NCBI GenBank assembly: GCA_900540385.1
Contig: UQFY01000019.1
Location: 1-35,144, forward strand
Source: an uncultured Mollicutes bacterium
Lineage (GTDB): Bacteria > Bacillota_I > Bacilli_A > RFN20 > CAG-826
DNA length: 35,144 nt
Direction of reading: 5' to 3'
A model generated the notes under the pieces. It did no database searches, was not told where the DNA came from, and saw nothing but the letters and a program-made list of their open reading frames with translations. Shown here piece by piece: positions 24,751 to 33,320 of this stretch. The first letter of the stretch is position 1; each line of letters opens with the position of its first letter. A program made the position numbers and the translations under genes.

Positions 24751-26271
24751 ATGAAAAGAATAGCTAAGGGTGACCTTCTTAGACGAATCAAACTAAATAG
24801 AAAACGACTTTCTTCCAAGATGTATTGCTACCCCGGCGTTTTTGAAAGAAACACCTCCTGGCCTGGAGATTGGGATGGAAGATGTATCCTCGCTTTAACT
24901 AGCCTTTACTTTTCTTTAAACGGGCACTCTAAAGAACAAGAATCCGTTAAAAAACAACTTGACGATATAATGATTCATCTTAAAGACCATGTGAATTCGG
25001 AAGGCTATTTTGGAGAAATCCTGAACGGTTCTTACGTCAATGAACAACAAATAAGTGGAAATTCATGGTATTTAAGAGGACTCATTGAATATTATCAAAT
25101 CACCAAAGACGAAACTTTTTTGACCTTGATAAAAGATGTTGTTCACAATTTGATCTTTAAAATCTCTCATTACTATTTGAACTATCCTTTGGCAAATCGC
25201 GAAATTGGAGGAGTGGATGGCCATATCGAAGGAAAAATCACCAATGGTTGGCTAACAAGCAGCGATGTTGGCTGCGCTTTTATCATGCTTGATGCCATGA
25301 GCGAAGCTTATTACCTTCTCCATGACGAAAAACTAAAGAAAATCGTTTCTGAGACAATCGATATTTTTGTTAACATCGATTTTGTCTCCCTTCAATGCCA
25401 AACTCATGCGACTCTCTCTTGCGCAAGGGGAATCCTTACCTACTATCGCGCAACAAAGGAGGATAAATATCTTTCTTATGCGAAAGAGATTTTCGAAAAG
25501 TATATTGCTTTAGGCATGACAAAGGACTATTCCAATATCAACTGGTTCAATCGCCCGGATACGTGGACTGAGCCTTGTTGCATCGTAGATTCTTTTATTC
25601 TTGCGGGACAACTTTTTGAAATCACAAAAGAAAAGAAGTATCTTCGTTTGCTGAATCGCATCTATTTAAACTCTTTCCGCATGGCGCAAAGAAGCAATGG
25701 CGGTGCCGGATGCAACACCTGCCTTTTTGACCAAAATAACGAAGTTCATGGCTATTTATATGAAGCGTTTTTCTGCTGTACGATGCGTTTTGCGGAAGGC
25801 CTGCGCTTTGCAAAAAAATATGCCTCTTATAAAAACAAAGACGGAATTCTTATCTCGATTCTTATGGATCAAGAAATTGAATTGGACAACGGAACAGACA
25901 TCACAATAAAGGGTGACATTTATCAAAAAGGGAAGGTCCATATCTCTTTTCAAAACGTAAAAGAGAAGACTCCTGTAGTCATTTATATCCCAAAGAGCGT
26001 CTCCTTCGAATTGAAAGAGCAACCATTCGATTATGAAGATGAGCTTTTGAGCCTTTCTATCGATGAAGATACGGAAATTACACTTTCTTTCGATTTAAAA
26101 ATTCATCGGGAAGACGAACTTCGTTTCGTTGGCGATATGTTACTTGCAAGACGAGATACTTATTTAGATAAACGCGTCTTTCAAGATGACGGTAGATTTT
26201 ATTATTATTTAATCGATTATAGTAGGGTAAAAGGGAAAAAGGACTGCTTGGAAATAAAGCAAAAAATATGA
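24751..26271 (+). CDS. GH127-like glycoside hydrolase (beta-L-arabinofuranosidase family)
   Basis: Cytoplasmic (no signal peptide) alpha/alpha-barrel protein, 506 aa from ATG 24751. The N-terminal part has WPGDWDGRCILALTSLY (37-53), like the entry helix of DUF1680/GH127 enzymes. The zinc-thiolate catalytic set of that family is present in order: E274-x-C276 (TWTEPCC) and the C342-C343 pair (FFCCTMR). In characterised GH127 enzymes these bind zinc and supply the cysteine nucleophile. The C-terminal 130 residues look like a beta-sandwich. An L-arabinofuranosyl substrate is inferred from the family. An in-frame TTG 24691 would place the 24700-24732 hairpin inside the gene and is rejected. The last codon overlaps the next start (ATGA). 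Confidence 0.72.
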   Translation: MKRIAKGDLLRRIKLNRKRLSSKMYCYPGVFERNTSWPGDWDGRCILALTSLYFSLNGHSKEQESVKKQLDDIMIHLKDHVNSEGYFGEILNGSYVNEQQISGNSWYLRGLIEYYQITKDETFLTLIKDVVHNLIFKISHYYLNYPLANREIGGVDGHIEGKITNGWLTSSDVGCAFIMLDAMSEAYYLLHDEKLKKIVSETIDIFVNIDFVSLQCQTHATLSCARGILTYYRATKEDKYLSYAKEIFEKYIALGMTKDYSNINWFNRPDTWTEPCCIVDSFILAGQLFEITKEKKYLRLLNRIYLNSFRMAQRSNGGAGCNTCLFDQNNEVHGYLYEAFFCCTMRFAEGLRFAKKYASYKNKDGILISILMDQEIELDNGTDITIKGDIYQKGKVHISFQNVKEKTPVVIYIPKSVSFELKEQPFDYEDELLSLSIDEDTEITLSFDLKIHREDELRFVGDMLLARRDTYLDKRVFQDDGRFYYYLIDYSRVKGKKDCLEIKQKI

Positions 26272-28544
26272 AAACTTTCTTTAAGGTAGCAAAGCCAATA
26301 TGGGGCAAGGGAGAAACGAATGAGCTGAATTCGTCTCTCTTTTTTCGCACGAGCGTTGAGAATGAAGAAAATGTTACTCTTCGTATAACGGCTAATAATT
26401 TTTATCGAATTTATGTTGATGGTAAATTTTATGCTTATGGGCCTTCTCGCGATGCGCATGACTATTATCGAGTGGATACTTATCCTCTTTCCTTTCAAAA
26501 AGAAGGAGCACATGTATTTGTTTTTGAAGTATCCGGATACAACTGCAACTCTTTTTACGCGCTGAATTCGGAACCGTTTCTTCAATGTGAAATTGAAAAT
26601 AAAAAGCATGAAATTCTTCGCGCTACGGGAAAAGACTTTGAAATCTTTGAAAATGAAACCAGAATTCGAAAGGTGACGCGTTTTTCTTATCAGAGAGCTT
26701 TTAGCGAATCCTATAACATAGACGGGCGTCTAAAAAAATTCTTAAAGGGAGAAGAATCCTCTTATCGAAAAATAGATGCTCAAATTCTTGTGGATAAACG
26801 ATTGGATGAACGAATTGTGGATTATCCTAAGTATGCCAAAGTGAAATTTTCCCCCATAGAAACAGGCAAAGCCCGTATTGATGAAAACAAGAAAATATAC
26901 GAGGATCGTTACCAATTTTTGGATTATCTTAAAATATTTCCCAAAAGAGACTGGGAAATCGATTCAAATAAGATTGTGTCTCAACTTTCTTTCAAAAAGT
27001 GTGAAAACGACTTCCCTTTGTTAAAAGAAAACGATTTTGTGACTTATTCCTATAAACGCTCTTTGACTGGTTTTCTCGATTTGAAAATAGACGTTTATGA
27101 AGATTCTTTGCTTTATATTCTTTTTGACGAGGTGAACGTTCCCGAAAAAGACAACCCGAATCTTGTTGGAATTTCTTTTTGCCGAAATACAACTCATAAT
27201 TGCGTGACTTATTCCTTGAAGAAAGGAAGCTATAATCTTCTTTCTTTCGAACCTTACACATTGATGTACGCCAGATTAGTTCTTCTTTCTGGAAGGTGCA
27301 AAATCAAATCCTTTGATGTGTTTACGTATGAGAACCCTGAAACAAAGATTCGCTTCGCCTTTCATAATCCAAAAATCAATTCTATTTTGAATGCGGCAAA
27401 GAATACGTTTGCTCAAAACGCCTTGGATTTACTTACGGATTGCCCTTCTAGAGAAAGAGCAGGCTGGCTTTGCGATTCTTTTTTCTCCGGTCAAGCGGAA
27501 CCCCTTATTACTGGTTCAAACAAAGTAGAGGAGGCTTTTCTGGATAATTATTCCAAATGCAAAAAAGATGATTTGCCAGAAGGCATGATTCCAATGTGCT
27601 ACCCAGCCGACTTCCCGAGCAAGGAATTCATTCCAAACTGGTCTCTTTGGTATATCCTGGAACTGTATAATTACCAAGAAAGAAATGGTTATTCTCGCTT
27701 GATAGAGAATAGCAAATCGAACATTTGTGGAATTCTTGGCTATTTTGAGAAATTAGAGAATGAATTTGGCCTTTTAGAAAATTTGCAAGGTTGGGTTTTC
27801 GTGGAATGGTCTAAAGCAAACGATCCTGAATTTATCAGAGGAATCAATTTTCCTTCGAACATGCTCTACGCGGACGCTCTGATCAAGGCAGGCTATTTGT
27901 TGAAGAAGGAAAAGCTCATCGAAAAAGGAAAGAAATTAAAAGAAACCATTCGCGCTTTATCTTTTCAGAATGGCTTTTTCGTGGACAATGCCGTCCGCGA
28001 TGCTCAAAATCAAATTATTCCAACTAAAAACATCACTGAAACTTGCCAATACTACGCTCTTTTCTTTGATGTCATCAAAAAAGAAGATGACCCAATATTC
28101 TTTGAGAAGATGGTTCAAAATTTTGGAGAATATCGAGATGATAAAACGGTTTATCCAAACGTTTATAAATCTAATGTTTTAATGGGTATTATGATGAGAC
28201 TTTCCATTTTGAATCGTTATGGATACGACCATCTTGTTTTTAAAGAAACGATTGATTATTTTTACAAAATGAGTTCTCTTACAGGAACCCTTTGGGAACA
28301 CGACTCTGTTTTTGCTTCCTTAAATCATTGCTTCACTAGTTACATTATCAACATTTTCCTGGACGCAAGTTTTGGCCTCAAATGGATTGATAATAAAAAG
28401 AAAGTAATTCATATGAGTAAGAAGGGGCCTACGCTAGAAGGGCGTGTTTCTTTGCCTTTGGGAAAGCAATCGTTAACCCTTTCCTTTAGAAAAAAGAATC
28501 TTTTGATTACAAAACCAGATGATTACAAAATTGAATGGAACTAA
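26268..28544 (+). CDS. GH78-like alpha-L-rhamnosidase
   Basis: Cytoplasmic glycosidase of 758 aa without signal peptide. N-terminal beta-sandwich domains carry NNFYRIYVDGKFYAYGPSR (about 43-61), the usual opening of the bacterial rhamnosidase fold. The (alpha/alpha)6 catalytic domain begins near 365 and has DCPSRERAGWLCDS at 391-404, the GH78 signature region with its acidic catalytic residues, and TLWEH with E677 near the end. A short C-terminal beta domain closes the protein. It would release L-rhamnose from imported oligosaccharides. It overlaps its neighbours on both sides (4 nt with the GH127-like gene, 10 nt with the regulator), so all three are one translational unit. The family covers some non-rhamnose activities, so specificity is inferred. 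Confidence 0.83.
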   Translation: MKTFFKVAKPIWGKGETNELNSSLFFRTSVENEENVTLRITANNFYRIYVDGKFYAYGPSRDAHDYYRVDTYPLSFQKEGAHVFVFEVSGYNCNSFYALNSEPFLQCEIENKKHEILRATGKDFEIFENETRIRKVTRFSYQRAFSESYNIDGRLKKFLKGEESSYRKIDAQILVDKRLDERIVDYPKYAKVKFSPIETGKARIDENKKIYEDRYQFLDYLKIFPKRDWEIDSNKIVSQLSFKKCENDFPLLKENDFVTYSYKRSLTGFLDLKIDVYEDSLLYILFDEVNVPEKDNPNLVGISFCRNTTHNCVTYSLKKGSYNLLSFEPYTLMYARLVLLSGRCKIKSFDVFTYENPETKIRFAFHNPKINSILNAAKNTFAQNALDLLTDCPSRERAGWLCDSFFSGQAEPLITGSNKVEEAFLDNYSKCKKDDLPEGMIPMCYPADFPSKEFIPNWSLWYILELYNYQERNGYSRLIENSKSNICGILGYFEKLENEFGLLENLQGWVFVEWSKANDPEFIRGINFPSNMLYADALIKAGYLLKKEKLIEKGKKLKETIRALSFQNGFFVDNAVRDAQNQIIPTKNITETCQYYALFFDVIKKEDDPIFFEKMVQNFGEYRDDKTVYPNVYKSNVLMGIMMRLSILNRYGYDHLVFKETIDYFYKMSSLTGTLWEHDSVFASLNHCFTSYIINIFLDASFGLKWIDNKKKVIHMSKKGPTLEGRVSLPLGKQSLTLSFRKKNLLITKPDDYKIEWN

Positions 28545-29371
28545 GATTCGATAAAGAGCAACTTCTTGAATACTTGAAAAGCTTTTATGCTTTAACCCAC
28601 ATGAGGGTTGTTCTTTTTGACGATCAATCTCAAGAAATATGCTCTTATCCAGAGGAAGATTCCTCTTTTTGTCGGGTGGTGCAAAATAATTTAGGATTGA
28701 GGAAAAAATGTTTGGAATCCAACAAAATTTCTTTTGAAACATGCAAGAAAGCAAACACTTTCACCCTTTATACTTGCCACGCTTCCTTAATTGAAGCAAC
28801 GGCTGTATTGAAAAACAAAGGAGTTATTCTAGGCTATGCGATGATTGGACAATGTTCCTCTTTCAAGGACAAAGTCAAACGTTACTACGAAATGAATCGC
28901 CTTTTCAAAGGAAGGGGATATGACATATCTCAGTATAAAAAAGAAATAGAGCAAATTCGCTATAAGAGCCAAGAGCAATTTCAAAACGCAGCTAAAATCC
29001 TTGAAACATTAGTGAATTATCTTTTGCTTGAAAATTTCATCCGTCTAAACAAAAGCAAATTCCTACAGGAATTGAACGATTATTTAGAAACTCATTTAAA
29101 TAAGAAAATTGAAGTGAACGATCTTTGCAAGCATTTCGGCTATGGAAGAACGAAATTGTATGAAGTGGCAAGTATGCATCTAAATATGAGCGTCGCCAAG
29201 TATATTACCTATTTCAAAATGGAACGAGCAAAAGACTTACTGTCCGATGAGCATCTTAAAATCATTGATGTAGCGGATGCGCTAGGCTTTGACGATCTCA
29301 ACTATTTTTCGAAAGTTTTCAAAAAAGTCACGTCCATGACTCCCAGTGAATTTCGTGAAAAGCGCCGTTAA
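28535..29371 (+). CDS. PocR-domain AraC-family regulator
   Basis: Transcription regulator of 278 aa. The N-terminal half (about 5-165) matches the PocR sensory domain: cysteines at 46, 59, 70 and 81 (FCRVV, KKC, ETC, YTCHASL) and GVILGYAMIGQC near 96-107. The C-terminal 95 residues form the AraC double helix-turn-helix (IIDVADALGFDDLNYFSKVFKKV, split by a turn, ending MTPSEFREKRR). PocR domains bind small molecules such as propanediol or short hydrocarbon derivatives. That would fit sensing of an aldehyde or diol from 6-deoxysugar breakdown, which is inference. No ribosome site is visible and the ATG lies inside the rhamnosidase gene, so it is translationally coupled. The 91 bases after it contain the likely target promoter for the catabolic cassette. 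Confidence 0.85.
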   Translation: MELRFDKEQLLEYLKSFYALTHMRVVLFDDQSQEICSYPEEDSSFCRVVQNNLGLRKKCLESNKISFETCKKANTFTLYTCHASLIEATAVLKNKGVILGYAMIGQCSSFKDKVKRYYEMNRLFKGRGYDISQYKKEIEQIRYKSQEQFQNAAKILETLVNYLLLENFIRLNKSKFLQELNDYLETHLNKKIEVNDLCKHFGYGRTKLYEVASMHLNMSVAKYITYFKMERAKDLLSDEHLKIIDVADALGFDDLNYFSKVFKKVTSMTPSEFREKRR

Positions 29372-29406
29372 GAAATAAGTCCGTACGATTTTACTCTATT
29401 TTGGAT

Positions 29407-29435
29407 AAACGTCCATTCTTTAAAGAGAAACGTTT
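29407..29435. promoter_or_regulatory. Inverted repeat and possible promoter of the sugar catabolic cassette
   Basis: AAACGT (29407-29412) and ACGTTT (29430-29435) form an inverted repeat 17 nt apart, just ahead of a -10-like TATATT at 29437-29442 with no -35 box. This fits an activator-dependent promoter controlled by the PocR-AraC protein encoded immediately upstream. An internal promoter would let the cassette be induced apart from the transporter operon. Confidence 0.3.
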
Positions 29436-29462
29436 TTATATTCTATGGACGAGGAAAAAGAT

Positions 29463-30866
29463 ATGAAAAAAACTACATTTGCCTTATTTTTCGGTAACCG
29501 TGGTTTTATGCCGGCGGAATTAATCAAAGGCGCAAGAGAAGACATGATGAAAGCCGTTACCGACGCGGGATACGACTATATTCTCATGGACGAAAAAGCG
29601 ACCCGCTATGGTGCGGTAGAAACAAGGGATGAAGGACGCATCTATCATGATTGGCTAAAGTCACATGAAGGGGAGTATGACGGCGTCATTCTCTGCATGC
29701 CTATTTTCATTGATGAGAATGGTGCGGTAACCGCATTACAGGATGCAAACGTTCCTATTTTGATGCAAGCTTATCCAGATGAAATTGGAAAAATGGATTT
29801 TGCTCATAGAAGAGATGCATTTTGTGGCAAATTCTCCGTGACGGATGTTTTTTGCCAATACAAGATTCCTTTTACCGTTCTAAAACCGCATGTTGTTAAT
29901 CCTTTAAGCGAACAATTTAGAGAAAACTTAAATGAATTTGCAGGCGTTTGCCGCGTTGTTAAAGGAATGAAGAGATTTAATATCGGTTGCATTGGCGCAA
30001 GAACGACCGCCTTTAAAACGGTTCGTTTCGATGAAGTAACCCTTCAACGCTATGGAATCAACGTCGAATCTTTTGACTTAAGCGAATTGATTTTCAAAGT
30101 TCAGAAAATGGAAGATGAGAATCCTAAGGTTCTTTCTAAAATCGAACGTCTTAAGAATTATACAAATTTTAGCTTAGTGCCCACTTCAAGCGTGTTAACT
30201 TTGGCAAAGATATCCGTCGTGATTGATGAATACATTGAAGAATACCACCTAGACGCAATAGCGTTACGTTGTTGGAACGAAATGGAAAACATTCTTCGGG
30301 TTTGCCCATGCGTTTTGCTTAGTGAATTAAATGAAAGAGGCATCGTTGCTTCATGCGAGATTGATTTATGCAGCGCCATCACCATGCGCGCTATGAATCT
30401 TGCAAGCGGGATGCCTACTGCCTGCTTGGATTGGAATAACAATTATGGCACGGATGAAAATAAAGTCGTTCTTTTCCATTGCGGCCCTGTTGCTCAAAGT
30501 CTTATGACAGAAAAAGGGGTGGTTACAGAACATAAGATGTTCATTAAAAACGACCCAGGATCGGGCTGGGGGACAAATGAAGGTAGAATCAAAGCCTTTC
30601 CAATGACCTTTTCTAATTGCAAAACCGAAAATGGAAAACTTTACGTTTATGATTCTTTAGGAGAATTCACTGGAGAGCCGATTGAAAAAGCCTTCTTCGG
30701 ATGTGGTGGCGTTGCTAAAATTCCGGATTTGCAAAATAAACTCATTCGCTTAGCAAGAAACGCTTTCAAGCATCACACGACTGTCGGGGTTGGTAATTTG
30801 AAATCCATCTTGGATGAAGCCTTTAGCACCTATTTGCATTACGAAGTTGTCGATATTGATCGTTAA
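29463..30866 (+). CDS. L-fucose/L-arabinose isomerase-like protein
   Basis: Cytoplasmic metal-dependent aldose-ketose isomerase of the FucI/AraA-like superfamily, 467 aa. The putative Mn-binding residues are in place: E299 (ASCEID), D323 (CLDWNNNYG) and H339 (LFHCG), followed by a FKHHTTVGVGN segment (435-445). It would turn an aldose into the ketose used by the adjoining kinase. The family works on several sugars (fucose, arabinose, altrose, and in some relatives sulfoquinovose), so the substrate is open; rhamnose, fucose or arabinose fit the glycosidases upstream. ATG 29463 is chosen because GAGG at 29451-29454 is 8 nt before it. The in-frame ATG 29445 lacks a site and sits just after the -10-like box. 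Confidence 0.82.
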   Translation: MKKTTFALFFGNRGFMPAELIKGAREDMMKAVTDAGYDYILMDEKATRYGAVETRDEGRIYHDWLKSHEGEYDGVILCMPIFIDENGAVTALQDANVPILMQAYPDEIGKMDFAHRRDAFCGKFSVTDVFCQYKIPFTVLKPHVVNPLSEQFRENLNEFAGVCRVVKGMKRFNIGCIGARTTAFKTVRFDEVTLQRYGINVESFDLSELIFKVQKMEDENPKVLSKIERLKNYTNFSLVPTSSVLTLAKISVVIDEYIEEYHLDAIALRCWNEMENILRVCPCVLLSELNERGIVASCEIDLCSAITMRAMNLASGMPTACLDWNNNYGTDENKVVLFHCGPVAQSLMTEKGVVTEHKMFIKNDPGSGWGTNEGRIKAFPMTFSNCKTENGKLYVYDSLGEFTGEPIEKAFFGCGGVAKIPDLQNKLIRLARNAFKHHTTVGVGNLKSILDEAFSTYLHYEVVDIDR

Positions 30867-30868
30867 GT

Positions 30869-32326
30869 ATGGTTTATGCAGGCTTAGACATAGGCACTAC
30901 AGGGGCCAAGATAACTCTTTTTGAAGGCGAGAAAGAAATTGGAAAATTCTATGAAAGGTATTCTTCAAAAAGAAATGCGGAACAGGATGAAATAGATGCG
31001 AATATCATTTTAAAGGCAGCCCTAAAAGTCATTCTTTCTGCCCATGATTTTCGCCATGACCTTTCTTATGTTGGCGTTACTAGTTTTGGAGAAACCTTTG
31101 TTTTGTTGGATGGAAATGACCGTGTCCTTATGCCATCCATTCTCTATAACGACATAAGGGGAAAGGAAGAAACGCAGGAAATCATTAACAAAATCGGAAA
31201 AGAAAGGATAGGCGAAATTACGGGCCTTATGGTTCACGAAATGTTTAGCCTTCCAAAACTTTTGCATGTGAAAGAAAGAATGCCTGGCATCTGGAAAAAA
31301 GTGAAAAAAATCATGCTAATTCAGGATTTCGTCATCTATATGCTTACGGGAGTTAGACAGATTGATTATTCGCTTGCCTCAAGAACGATGATGTTTGACG
31401 TTTCTAAAAAAGAGTGGAGCCAAGAGATTCTCTCTCCTTTTGGAATAGATGCCTCTCTCCTTTCGGAACCCGTTCCAACCGGAAGCGTCGCAGGCAAAAT
31501 TCATTTTGAAGGAATGCCTGAAGGCATCACATTAATCAATATCGCGCACGATCAAGTAAGCGTTGCTTTAGGTAGTGGCCTTCAAAAAGAAGGCGATGCA
31601 GTCGATGGATGTGGCACATGTGAGTGCTTTATTCCTTTCTTTCACCGGATTCCTCTAGATAGAGATATCTATGATAAAGGATTTGGCATCGTTCCATACG
31701 CTTTTCCAGACTCCTATATTTCCTATCCACTGATATTTTCTGGGGGCGTTCTTGTTCAATGGTTCATGGATAATTTTGGAAAGAACATAGTGGACCCATA
31801 TAACTATTTTGAGAAACAAATAGATGTGTCTAAGCCGTCCAATTTGTTAGTCTCGCCTCATTTTTTAGGGAGCGGAACCCCCTTTATGAATTCAAAATCC
31901 AAAGCCTTTATTTACGGCCTTGATATCTCTTCAACCATTGTGGATGTCTACCAAGGAATTTTAGAAGGCGTTGGATATGAAACTCTCTATAACATAGAAA
32001 TCTTAAATCGGTTGGGAATATCGATTCATAGAGTGTTTGCAAATGGTGGGGGCAGTAAGAATAAAAAATGGCTTCAGATCAAAGCCAATATTCTCAACAT
32101 GCCAGTCATTCGCCTTGCCAATTATGATGCGGGAACCATTGGCTCCGCAATTGTGGTTGGAACCACAATAGGTCTGTTTCAAAACTATGAAGAAGGCATT
32201 CAAAAACTTGTAAAGCCAGCGGAAACCTATTATCCCGACGAGAAGGCTCACCAAATGTATAAAAAGAATTTTGAAATGTATAAGAAATGGATTCAATTTA
32301 AGGAAAGAAACGATGAAAATAAATAA
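30869..32326 (+). CDS. FGGY-family carbohydrate kinase
   Basis: ATP-dependent ketose kinase of 485 aa. The N-terminal actin-like domain begins GLDIGTTGAKITLF (5-18), the catalytic-base region is NIAHDQVSVALGSG (about 227-240), and the C-terminal ATP-binding loop is FANGGGSKNKKWLQIKAN (about 391-408). Relatives phosphorylate xylulose, ribulose, fuculose or rhamnulose, at O5 or O1. In this order, isomerase then kinase then aldolase, phosphorylation at O1 would make sense. No ribosome site is seen in the 2-nt gap, so translation is probably coupled to the isomerase. Its end overlaps the epimerase-like gene by 14 nt. Confidence 0.88.
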   Translation: MVYAGLDIGTTGAKITLFEGEKEIGKFYERYSSKRNAEQDEIDANIILKAALKVILSAHDFRHDLSYVGVTSFGETFVLLDGNDRVLMPSILYNDIRGKEETQEIINKIGKERIGEITGLMVHEMFSLPKLLHVKERMPGIWKKVKKIMLIQDFVIYMLTGVRQIDYSLASRTMMFDVSKKEWSQEILSPFGIDASLLSEPVPTGSVAGKIHFEGMPEGITLINIAHDQVSVALGSGLQKEGDAVDGCGTCECFIPFFHRIPLDRDIYDKGFGIVPYAFPDSYISYPLIFSGGVLVQWFMDNFGKNIVDPYNYFEKQIDVSKPSNLLVSPHFLGSGTPFMNSKSKAFIYGLDISSTIVDVYQGILEGVGYETLYNIEILNRLGISIHRVFANGGGSKNKKWLQIKANILNMPVIRLANYDAGTIGSAIVVGTTIGLFQNYEEGIQKLVKPAETYYPDEKAHQMYKKNFEMYKKWIQFKERNDENK

Positions 32327-33320
32327 CTATGTTGGCGATGATTATCAACTATATGGTGCGTATTCTTACGAACGTCTAGAAGGGAAGTCCAAAGGGATGA
32401 CCTTTTATCATCTTAAGAATGGGAAGGGCTTAGAAATGGATGTTTCTTTAGACCGAAACGCAGACATTTCTTCTCTTTCCTATAAAGGGATCAACTTAAG
32501 CTATCTTTCACCGTGTGGGCACGTTGCCTCTTCTTATTATGATGATAAGGGTGATGGCTTTCTAAAATCCTTTACGGCAGGATTTTTAACGACGTGCGGA
32601 TTAACCACCTTTGGCTCCCCCTCTTTAGATGATGGTGTCGAGCTCCCATTACACGGAACGATTGGCAACACGCCCGTATCTCATTCGTTTTATTCCGTTA
32701 ATGAAAATGAAATTCTCGTCCAGTCTTTAACAAAAGATGAAACGATTTTTTCTCACAAATTAACCTTACAAAGAAAAATAATGATGTCCTTAACATCGAA
32801 CCGTTTTATCTTGCAAGATGAAATAACTAACCGTGGGGATAAAGCGACCCCATTAATGCTCTTGTATCATATGAACCTTGGCTATCCTTTTTTAGATGAG
32901 GAACTTTTGCTTCATATACCTAGCGTTTCTGTTCGCGGAAGAACTCCAAATGCGGAAGAAACGTTAGAAACGGCTCTAAAAATGGAAAAACCCACTATTG
33001 GATATGTGGAACGTTGTTATTACCATGAGATGAAAAATAGGGCACACGTGTATGCGTTTAACAAGAAATTAGATACGGGAATAAAGCTTTCCTTTGACGC
33101 AAACGATTTCCCATGTTTCACGGAATGGAAGATGATGGGGATAAGAGACTACGTTTTAGGGATTGAACCGGGAACAAATTATCCAGACGGAAGAACGAGA
33201 GCGAAAAAGGAAGGCGCTCTTCATTTTCTGGCCCCAGGAGAAAGTAAAGAATTTGAAATTGAAATTGAGATATTTGAAGGGTACGAGATGTACGAAACAC
33301 TAACGAAGGAGGACAAATAA
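32313..33320 (+). CDS. DUF4432 / aldose 1-epimerase-family protein
   Basis: Galactose-mutarotase-like beta-sandwich protein, 335 aa. Family landmarks are TTCGLTTFG and ELPLHGTIGNTP in the middle, MLLYHMNLGYP (substrate-side histidine), and the late ECKMMG-like WKMMGIRDYVLGIEPGTN. It probably equilibrates sugar anomers (alpha and beta) so the isomerase is supplied with the correct form. Members of this family often sit in deoxysugar, pentose and sulfosugar loci. ATG 32313 is preceded 5 nt upstream by AGGAAAG; an upstream in-frame ATG 32271 would overlap the kinase gene by 56 nt and has no site. Confidence 0.78.
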   Translation: MKINNYVGDDYQLYGAYSYERLEGKSKGMTFYHLKNGKGLEMDVSLDRNADISSLSYKGINLSYLSPCGHVASSYYDDKGDGFLKSFTAGFLTTCGLTTFGSPSLDDGVELPLHGTIGNTPVSHSFYSVNENEILVQSLTKDETIFSHKLTLQRKIMMSLTSNRFILQDEITNRGDKATPLMLLYHMNLGYPFLDEELLLHIPSVSVRGRTPNAEETLETALKMEKPTIGYVERCYYHEMKNRAHVYAFNKKLDTGIKLSFDANDFPCFTEWKMMGIRDYVLGIEPGTNYPDGRTRAKKEGALHFLAPGESKEFEIEIEIFEGYEMYETLTKEDK

